Of a DNA stretch of 11,022 nt, positions 6,432-11,022 are shown one piece after another (position 1 is the stretch's first letter; the number at the start of each line of letters is the position of its first letter). Source of the stretch: JAAXGI01 sp963579625 (GTDB taxonomy: Bacteria > Gemmatimonadota > Gemmatimonadetes > Longimicrobiales > Gaopeijiaceae). A model generated the notes under the pieces. That model was not told the origin of the DNA, ran no database searches, and was given only the letters and a program-made list of their open reading frames with translations. A program made the translations under genes and the position numbers. The stretch is taken from the NCBI GenBank assembly GCA_963579625.1, contig CAUZHN010000077.1, positions 1-11,022 of the forward strand, given 5' to 3'.

Positions 6432-6463
6432 CTCGAAGCGATTGATTCGACAGCCCGAAGACC
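6407..6463 (+). promoter_or_regulatory. Competing hairpins at the rpsO-pnp junction
   Basis: GGTCTTCGG (6417-6425), just before the rpsO stop, pairs perfectly over 9 bp with CCGAAGACC (6455-6463); the 29-base interior holds a nested hairpin TCGAA (6433-6437) / TTCGA (6446-6450). The same central arm can instead pair upstream, CGAAGA (6407-6412) with TCTTCG (6419-6424). No T-run follows, so it is not an intrinsic terminator. In E. coli a hairpin in the pnp leader is the RNase III target through which PNPase limits its own synthesis; a similar processing or switching role here is inference. Ribosomes finishing rpsO would cover the first two segments. Confidence 0.4.
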
Positions 6464-6470
6464 GTCGATC

Positions 6471-6487
6471 GTGGTCTGTCGTACCAC
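6471..6487 (+). other. Small hairpin in the pnp leader
   Basis: GTGGT (6471-6475) and ACCAC (6483-6487) form a 5-bp stem with a 7-base loop, between the two larger leader hairpins. Support is only the perfect inverted repeat. Confidence 0.25.
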
Positions 6488-6525
6488 AACCGGACCCGTG
6501 GAATCATCGTACCCAAGCCGATCCG

Positions 6526-6549
6526 CGAGCGCGGAACTCATTCCGCTCG
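6526..6549 (+). promoter_or_regulatory. Hairpin in the pnp leader, upstream of the start codon
   Basis: CGAG (6526-6529) and CGGAA (6532-6536) pair with TTCCG (6541-6545) and CTCG (6546-6549) across a CTCA loop, giving 9 bp with a 2-base bulge (CG, 6530-6531). It ends 39 bases before the pnp ATG. The only nearby T-run (TTTT at 6564-6567) is 14 bases downstream, too far for a standard intrinsic terminator. It may be a processing site or a stability element for pnp mRNA. Confidence 0.35.
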
Positions 6550-6588
6550 TGCATTCAAGACAATTTTGCGGGTAATGGAAACTAAGTG

Positions 6589-8724
6589 ATGCAGAGAATT
6601 GAAAGAGAATTTTCGGGCAGGACCCTGACCTTGGAGACGGGTCGCCTAGCGAAGCTGGCCCAGGGATCGTGCCTGGTGCAGTTTGGAGAGACTACGGTTC
6701 TGTGTACGGCGGCCGTGCAAGACCGGCCAACCCACCTTCCCTTCTTTCCGCTGACTGTGGAATACCGCGAGAAGTCCTATGCGGCCGGGAAGATCCCGGG
6801 TGGATTTTTCAAGCGAGAGGGGAGGCCTGGTGAGAAGGAGATCTTGTCGGCTCGCCAGATCGACCGCCCTCTCCGTCCGCTTTTCCCTGATGGGTTCATG
6901 AACGAGACGCAGCTCATCTGCAACATTTTGTCTGCAGATCAGGAAAATGATGCTGACGTCCTGGGCCTGCTCGGTGCCTCCGTGGCACTGAACATCTCCA
7001 AGATCCCTTTTCACACACTTGTAGCGGGCGTCCGGATCGGGCGGATTCGAGGGAATTGGATTCTGAACCCGACCTTCCAGCAGCTCGAGTACTCCGATGT
7101 GGACGTCGTCGTGGCTGGGTCTAGAGAGGCAATCACGATGGTGGAAGGCGGAGCGGTGGAGGTGAAGGAGGCTGAGATCCTTGAGGGCCTTCAGATTGCC
7201 CACGACGGGATCCGTGAGCTGATTGATATCCAGGAAGATCTGATTGGTGACCTCCGCCAGCCGGATATGGATTGGGTCTCGCAGTTGCCTGAGGAGGGGC
7301 TCAAGGCCAGGATCGAAGCGATGGCCTTCCCCCGCGTAGCTGAAACCATGGTACTGGCAGAGAAGCAACAGCGGAACCATGCGATGTCGGCCGTTAAGGA
7401 TGACGTGCTAACTCGGCTCCAGGATGAACTCTCAGAGGAAGAGTTCGAACAGTCACGAGATCAGGTGGGAGCGATCCTCAAAGGGATCGAGAAGTCCAGC
7501 ATGAGGGACCGGATACTGGAGCATGGCACGCGTACAGATGGGCGGGATCTGGACTCGGTTCGCGAGATCTCCTGCGAGGTCGGACTGCTCCCCCGTACGC
7601 ACGGATCAGCACTCTTTACACGTGGTGAGACGCAGGCACTCTGCGTGGCCACGCTGGGAACATCTCGTGACGAGCAGCGGATTGACTCGATCGATGTCCA
7701 ACAGGAGACCACGAAGTCCTTCATGCTCCATTACAACTTCCCTCCGTTCTGCGTGGGGGAGGCTCGTCCTATGAGGGGAACGTCGAGAAGGGAAATTGGG
7801 CATGGGGCTCTGGCCGAGAGGGCGATTCGGCCCCTCCTGCCCGAGCACGAAAGCTTTCCGTACACGATCCGGATTGTCTCCGAAATCCTGGAATCCAACG
7901 GCTCCTCTTCGATGGCCACGGTCTGCGGCACTTCGATGGCGTTAATGGCGGCTGGGGTTCCGATCAAATCTGCCTGTGCCGGAGTCGCCATGGGCCTGAT
8001 TAAGGAAGGAGACCGCGTTGCCGTGCTGACGGATATCCTCGGGCTCGAAGATGCCCTGGGAGATATGGATTTCAAGGTCGCAGGAACCCGTGACGGCATT
8101 ACTTCCATCCAGATGGACATCAAGATCGAGGGGCTTGGCGCGGAGATCCTCGGGGAAGCTCTTGAGCGGGCCCACCGGGCACGGACGCACATCCTCGACG
8201 TGATGGATCAGACGATTGCGGATCCCAGAGAAGAGCTCTCTCCTCATGCGCCTCGGATCACCACGATACAGGTAAATCCCGAGAAATTGGGGGATATAAT
8301 CGGTCCTAAAGGAAAGACAATAAGAGCAATACAGGATGAGACGGGCGCTAAGATTGACATTGAGGATTCGGGTGTCGTAAAGATCGCGGCCGTATCTGGT
8401 GAAGCAGCTGCACGCGCACGAGAAATGATTGAGGCGATCGTCCAAGAGCCCGATGTGGGTCGGATCTATGAGGGACCCGTCAAGAACACCACCACCTTTG
8501 GGGCCTTCATTGAGATCCTCCCGGGCACTGAAGGACTCTGCCACATCTCGGAACTCAGCGAGGGGCGGGTAGAGAAGACGGAGGATGTGCTGAAGCGAGG
8601 GGATATCACTCGAGTAAAGCTACTGGCCATCGACGAACGAGGCCGCCTTCGTCTTTCTCGAAAGGCTGCACTCGAAGAAGAAGGGGAGAAAGCCGAGGAG
8701 AACGAGTCCGCCAGTCGGACATGA
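6589..8724 (+). CDS. pnp: Polyribonucleotide nucleotidyltransferase (PNPase)
   Basis: PNPase is a phosphate-dependent 3'-5' exoribonuclease, usually a trimer and a degradosome partner. The 711-residue product has two RNase PH-like halves; the first starts with SGRTLTLETGRLAKLAQGSC, the second near DGRDLDSVREISCEVGLLPR. The second carries the active-site segment DILGLEDALGDMDFK, with Asp 488, Asp 494 and Lys 496 matching E. coli Asp 486, Asp 492 and Lys 494. The KH domain shows the GPKG loop at 572-575, and the S1 domain spans about 623-695 (GRIYEGPVKNTTTFGAFIE). GTG 6586 and ATG 6589 are tandem starts; ATG is chosen because MQRIEREFSGR is the usual type of N-terminus and a GGAA at 6577-6580 is better spaced for it. 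It overlaps the next gene by ATGA. Confidence 0.98.
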   Translation: MQRIEREFSGRTLTLETGRLAKLAQGSCLVQFGETTVLCTAAVQDRPTHLPFFPLTVEYREKSYAAGKIPGGFFKREGRPGEKEILSARQIDRPLRPLFPDGFMNETQLICNILSADQENDADVLGLLGASVALNISKIPFHTLVAGVRIGRIRGNWILNPTFQQLEYSDVDVVVAGSREAITMVEGGAVEVKEAEILEGLQIAHDGIRELIDIQEDLIGDLRQPDMDWVSQLPEEGLKARIEAMAFPRVAETMVLAEKQQRNHAMSAVKDDVLTRLQDELSEEEFEQSRDQVGAILKGIEKSSMRDRILEHGTRTDGRDLDSVREISCEVGLLPRTHGSALFTRGETQALCVATLGTSRDEQRIDSIDVQQETTKSFMLHYNFPPFCVGEARPMRGTSRREIGHGALAERAIRPLLPEHESFPYTIRIVSEILESNGSSSMATVCGTSMALMAAGVPIKSACAGVAMGLIKEGDRVAVLTDILGLEDALGDMDFKVAGTRDGITSIQMDIKIEGLGAEILGEALERAHRARTHILDVMDQTIADPREELSPHAPRITTIQVNPEKLGDIIGPKGKTIRAIQDETGAKIDIEDSGVVKIAAVSGEAAARAREMIEAIVQEPDVGRIYEGPVKNTTTFGAFIEILPGTEGLCHISELSEGRVEKTEDVLKRGDITRVKLLAIDERGRLRLSRKAALEEEGEKAEENESASRT

Positions 8725-10007
8725 CCAGCCGGCTGGTGCGAGTCGCAACTGATTCTAATCCGGACTGGACCCGTGGAGAAATGCGGGAGACCCTACTTCC
8801 CAATGGGATCCGGGTGCTGACTGAGAGTATCCCGGGAGTCCGCTCGGTCACAACTGGGGTATGGGTTCGCCAAGGTGGTGCCCATGAGACACCTGATCTC
8901 TTTGGGGCAAGTCACCTCCTCGAACACCTGGTATTCAAGGGGACCGAGCGGCGTGACCCAAAGGAGATCGCACTGGCCCTCGAGCGGTTGGGCGGTTCCC
9001 TGGATGCCTTTACCTCTCGCGAACACACGGCGTTTCAGGCCAGGGTGCTCTCTGAGCACCTTCCGATTGCTTTGGACGTCCTCGCGGACTTGGTTCTGCA
9101 TCCACTCCTCCGTGAGGAGGATCTGGCTCTCGAGCGGGAAGTAGTCCTCGAGGAGATCTCCGCAATGGAGGATGCACCGGATGATCTTGTGTTTGAGCTC
9201 CACGGCAAAGAGCTCTGGCGGAACCACCCGTACGGTCGATCGATCCTCGGGACACGGGAGTCGGTTGGAGGGATGTGCGCATCCACCCTACGGAGACTTC
9301 ACGAAGGAAGCTACCTCCGTGGCCAGATGATTGTGGGAGGGGCCGGGTTCTTGGAACATGACGTATTTGTGGAGGAGGTCTCGCGCCAGTTCGGTGGAAT
9401 CCCAGGGGGGGATTCGTTGGACGTTCCCGAGGTGGAGCTGGAAACAGAGAGCCAGGACGTTTGGGTCCAGAGGGACGGCGCCCAAACTCACCTGGTTTTC
9501 GGGACCAAGACCCCCCCCAGGTCGGATCGCGTCCGGTTTCCTCTGATTCTGCTCTCCGCCGCTTTTGGAGGTGGGATGGGTTCCCGCCTCTTTCAGAAGG
9601 TCCGGGAAGAACTGGGCCTTGGGTACACCGTCTATTCCTACCAGTCGTTCTACTTGAGAGCGGGTATCGCGGGGGTCTATGTGGGGACCCGGCCAGAGTG
9701 GGGAGACAGGGCCGTCGAGGTTGTTCGAGAGGAGTATCGAAAGCTTTCAGAGGAGGCGCTCACCTCCACCGATCTCGAGGAGGTCAAGAGCCAGGTCAAG
9801 GGTCAGGTCATGCTCTCATTGGAGTCGACCGGGTCTCGACTTTTCCGCTTGGTGGGTTTTGCGTTGTACGATGAACCACTATTCACTCTGGACCAGCTTC
9901 TCGAAGCGATCGACGACGTGACCCATGACAATGTTGCAGATGCAGCTCGACGGTTCTTCGATCCAGGGTCTCAGACGGTGCTCCGGCTCGGTCCAGAGCC
10001 GAGCTGA
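8721..10007 (+). CDS. M16B family zinc peptidase (processing-peptidase-like)
   Basis: The 428-residue protein is a single-chain M16B metallopeptidase of the kind encoded next to pnp in many bacteria. The inverted zinc motif HLLEH lies at 65-69, preceded by GASH and followed by FKGT; the third zinc ligand is expected at Glu 144 or 145 in EREVVLEEI. The C-terminal half carries the Arg 295 / Tyr 302 pair in VREELGLGYTVYS typical of active M16B proteins. No signal peptide or membrane segment is seen, so it is probably cytoplasmic. Its substrate is not evident. The ATG overlaps the pnp stop as ATGA, implying coupling; ATG 8781 is a possible alternative that would remove the first 20 residues, which are not conserved. 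A run of 8 C (9511-9518) and one of 7 G (9405-9411) lie inside, yet the frame and motifs are intact. Confidence 0.93.
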   Translation: MTSRLVRVATDSNPDWTRGEMRETLLPNGIRVLTESIPGVRSVTTGVWVRQGGAHETPDLFGASHLLEHLVFKGTERRDPKEIALALERLGGSLDAFTSREHTAFQARVLSEHLPIALDVLADLVLHPLLREEDLALEREVVLEEISAMEDAPDDLVFELHGKELWRNHPYGRSILGTRESVGGMCASTLRRLHEGSYLRGQMIVGGAGFLEHDVFVEEVSRQFGGIPGGDSLDVPEVELETESQDVWVQRDGAQTHLVFGTKTPPRSDRVRFPLILLSAAFGGGMGSRLFQKVREELGLGYTVYSYQSFYLRAGIAGVYVGTRPEWGDRAVEVVREEYRKLSEEALTSTDLEEVKSQVKGQVMLSLESTGSRLFRLVGFALYDEPLFTLDQLLEAIDDVTHDNVADAARRFFDPGSQTVLRLGPEPS

Positions 10008-10016
10008 TCAGGCTCT

Positions 10017-10022
10017 AGGGGA
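10017..10022 (+). promoter_or_regulatory. Ribosome binding site region of dut
   Basis: AGGGGA ends 11 bases before the dut ATG. A second AAGGG (10029-10033) touches the start codon and is too close to serve it. The first site also lies 3 bases before a tiny ATG-AAG-GGA-TGA ORF whose stop overlaps the dut start. Confidence 0.35.
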
Positions 10023-10033
10023 CCGATGAAGGG

Positions 10034-10498
10034 ATGAGTTCGACTCCGCAAGACTATCTCTCTGTTCGGTTCCGGAGATTGCCCGAGAACCTTGACATTC
10101 CTCTCCCTGTCCGCGCCACAGCTGACTCGGCGGGATACGACGTTCGCTCTTCGGATGCGGACTTCCTGCTGCAGCCTGGGGAGATAAAGGTGGTCGGGAC
10201 GGGGCTCGTCTTGGAGCTTCCCCCTGGGTTGGAGTGCCAAGTCCGGCCCCGCTCGGGCCTTGCCCTCAGACACGGGATTACACTTCCCAATGCGCCCGGA
10301 ACGATCGACCCCGATTATCGGGGGGAGGTGAAGGTGATCCTGCTAAATCAGGGGGGGAAGCCTGTCCGGATTGCGCGAGGTGACCGAATCGCTCAGCTGG
10401 TGTTCGCTTGGTTTCAAGTGCCGAAAGTCGTCGAGGTTACTGAAGTCTCGGAAAGTGAACGAGGACAGGGTGGATTCGGATCGACGGGGCGTGACTGA
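10034..10498 (+). CDS. dut: Deoxyuridine 5'-triphosphate nucleotidohydrolase (dUTPase)
   Basis: dUTPase hydrolyses dUTP to dUMP and pyrophosphate, keeping uracil out of DNA and supplying dUMP for thymidylate synthesis. The 154-residue protein is a normal trimeric-type dUTPase with all five motifs: DSAGYD (31-36), PRSGLA (72-77), GTIDPDYRGE (89-98, Asp 92 as the expected catalytic base), RGDRIAQ (115-121) and RGQGGFGSTG (143-152). The C-terminal glycine-rich motif that closes over the active site is complete. The start at ATG 10034 lies 26 bases after the peptidase gene. The 7-G run at 10351-10357 does not break the frame. Confidence 0.97.
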   Translation: MSSTPQDYLSVRFRRLPENLDIPLPVRATADSAGYDVRSSDADFLLQPGEIKVVGTGLVLELPPGLECQVRPRSGLALRHGITLPNAPGTIDPDYRGEVKVILLNQGGKPVRIARGDRIAQLVFAWFQVPKVVEVTEVSESERGQGGFGSTGRD

Positions 10499-10599
10499 TT
10501 TCTCCTCTGGGAGCTCGCAACATCTCTCTGACATGGTTGAGGTGAGAGCCTTGCCGTTGTTATGCCGTACCTATAGACTCGGGGATGCTTGGGCACTGC

Positions 10600-10631
10600 G
10601 GTCCGCCTGAGTTTGTCGTTTGTGGCGGACC
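10600..10631 (+). other. GC-rich hairpin between dut and mreB
   Basis: GGTCCGCC (10600-10607) pairs perfectly with GGCGGACC (10624-10631), leaving a 16-base loop. No T-run follows, so it is not an intrinsic terminator. It lies in the 165-base dut-mreB gap, where a weak TATAGA (10572-10577) is the only promoter-like box noted. It could be a 5'-UTR structure of mreB, or a 3'-end structure of dut mRNA if a promoter lies downstream of it. Confidence 0.35.
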
Positions 10632-10663
10632 TGCCCATCAATTGCCTTCCAATTGCATCGAAT

Positions 10664-11022
10664 TTGTCTCTGTTCTCTAAGTGGTTCAAGTCCGGATCTC
10701 TTGTTCCGGTTAATGACATCGCGGTCGATCTCGGGACCGCGAATACTCTCGTGTACGTTAAGGGTGAGGGCATCGTCCTCAACGAGCCTTCGGTAGTCGC
10801 CGTTGAGCGTGGGTCCAATCGGATCCTTGGGATCGGACTGGAAGCGAAGCGAATGCTGGGCCGGACCCCTGCGAATATTGAAGCAGTTCGCCCCCTGAAG
10901 GACGGGGTAATTGCAGATGTCGATGTGACAGAGATGATGCTTCGTCACTTTCTGAGAAAAGTCACCTCTAAGCGGATCTTCCGCATCAAGCCACGGGTCG
11001 TGGTTGGCGTGCCCTCGGGGAT
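10664..11022 (+). CDS. mreB: Rod shape-determining protein MreB, N-terminal part
   Basis: MreB is the bacterial actin homologue that directs lateral wall synthesis at the inner membrane. The window shows 119 residues before the edge. NDIAVDLGTANTLVYVKG contains the actin phosphate-1 loop DLGTANT (22-28); LNEPSVVAVE, RPLKDGVIADVDVTE, MLRHF and VVVGVPSG follow in family order. The frame is open from 10577 with no ATG, so the start must be non-ATG. TTG 10664 is preferred because it yields an amphipathic N-terminus (SLFSKWFKS), like the membrane-binding helix of Gram-negative MreB; GTG 10622 is the alternative. No clear Shine-Dalgarno sequence precedes either. Identity is secure, the start is not. 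MreC, MreD and PBP2/RodA genes would be expected downstream. Confidence 0.9.
   Translation, partial: MSLFSKWFKSGSLVPVNDIAVDLGTANTLVYVKGEGIVLNEPSVVAVERGSNRILGIGLEAKRMLGRTPANIEAVRPLKDGVIADVDVTEMMLRHFLRKVTSKRIFRIKPRVVVGVPSG

Noticed and set aside
6646..7380. 244-codon open frame on the minus strand
   Set aside because: It lies wholly opposite pnp, whose protein is clearly conserved; the translation resembles no family and is explained by codon bias on the other strand.
7942..8544. 200-codon minus-strand frame opposite the 3' part of pnp
   Set aside because: Shadow of pnp; no motif and no ribosome binding site that would argue otherwise.
9461..9874. 137-codon plus-strand frame inside the peptidase gene
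   Set aside because: Out of frame with an intact M16B protein whose motifs flank it on both sides; composition is arginine-glycine rich as expected of a shifted GC-rich frame.
10502..10513. CTCC/GGAG stem just after dut as terminator
   Set aside because: Only 4 bp and no T-run.
10551..10577. Promoter-like TTGCCG and TATAGA upstream of mreB
   Set aside because: The spacer is only 15 bases and the boxes are partial matches; not enough to call a promoter.
10639..10656. Direct repeat CAATTGC twice, 11 bases apart, before mreB
   Set aside because: Two copies of a short palindromic word; too little to call an operator without comparison.
10414..10948. Minus-strand frames across dut-mreB
   Set aside because: They are shadows of dut and mreB, which are both clearly conserved on the plus strand.

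Overview
All convincing genes lie on the + strand and form one collinear housekeeping block: the 3' end of nusA, then ylxQ (L7Ae-like), infB, ylxP (DUF503), rbfA, truB, ribF, rpsO, pnp, an M16B peptidase, dut and the 5' end of mreB. This is a bacterial transcription-translation 'nusA-infB' cluster joined to the widely conserved rpsO-pnp-peptidase group, with dUTPase and the start of a cell-shape locus at the far end. The DNA looks GC-rich and the genes are tightly packed. The IF-2 linker style and the gene order suggest Gemmatimonadota to me, but that is an impression from memory; the window only shows securely that this is a bacterium with an MreB cytoskeleton. No tRNA, rRNA, CRISPR array, insertion sequence, phage gene or sign of gene transfer was seen.

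Layout: positions 1-6019 are nearly continuous coding sequence with overlaps or gaps of a few bases (nusA/ylxQ and ylxQ/infB overlap, infB to ylxP 1 base, rbfA to truB 2 bases, truB/ribF overlap 8 bases); the only gap is 58 bases before rbfA. A 139-base leader precedes rpsO, a 157-base structured leader lies between rpsO and pnp, pnp and the peptidase overlap by 4 bases, and about 165 bases separate dut from mreB. No stem followed by a T-run was found, so no intrinsic terminator is called.

Together the genes cover transcription elongation (NusA), initiation (IF-2), 30S maturation (RbfA, S15, perhaps YlxQ/YlxP), tRNA modification (TruB), flavin cofactor supply (RibF), RNA decay (PNPase), proteolysis (M16B), dUTP removal (Dut) and cell shape (MreB). 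All complete proteins carry their expected key motifs.

The part most worth a second look is noncoding. The rpsO leader holds a 19-codon ORF with a good ribosome binding site. It ends 11 bases before rpsO, which has no proper Shine-Dalgarno sequence, and its 3' half folds into a hairpin with a G.U/G-C step like the S15 recognition motif. The rpsO-pnp junction holds mutually exclusive hairpins. Both are candidates for autoregulatory RNA elements; neither is proven here.
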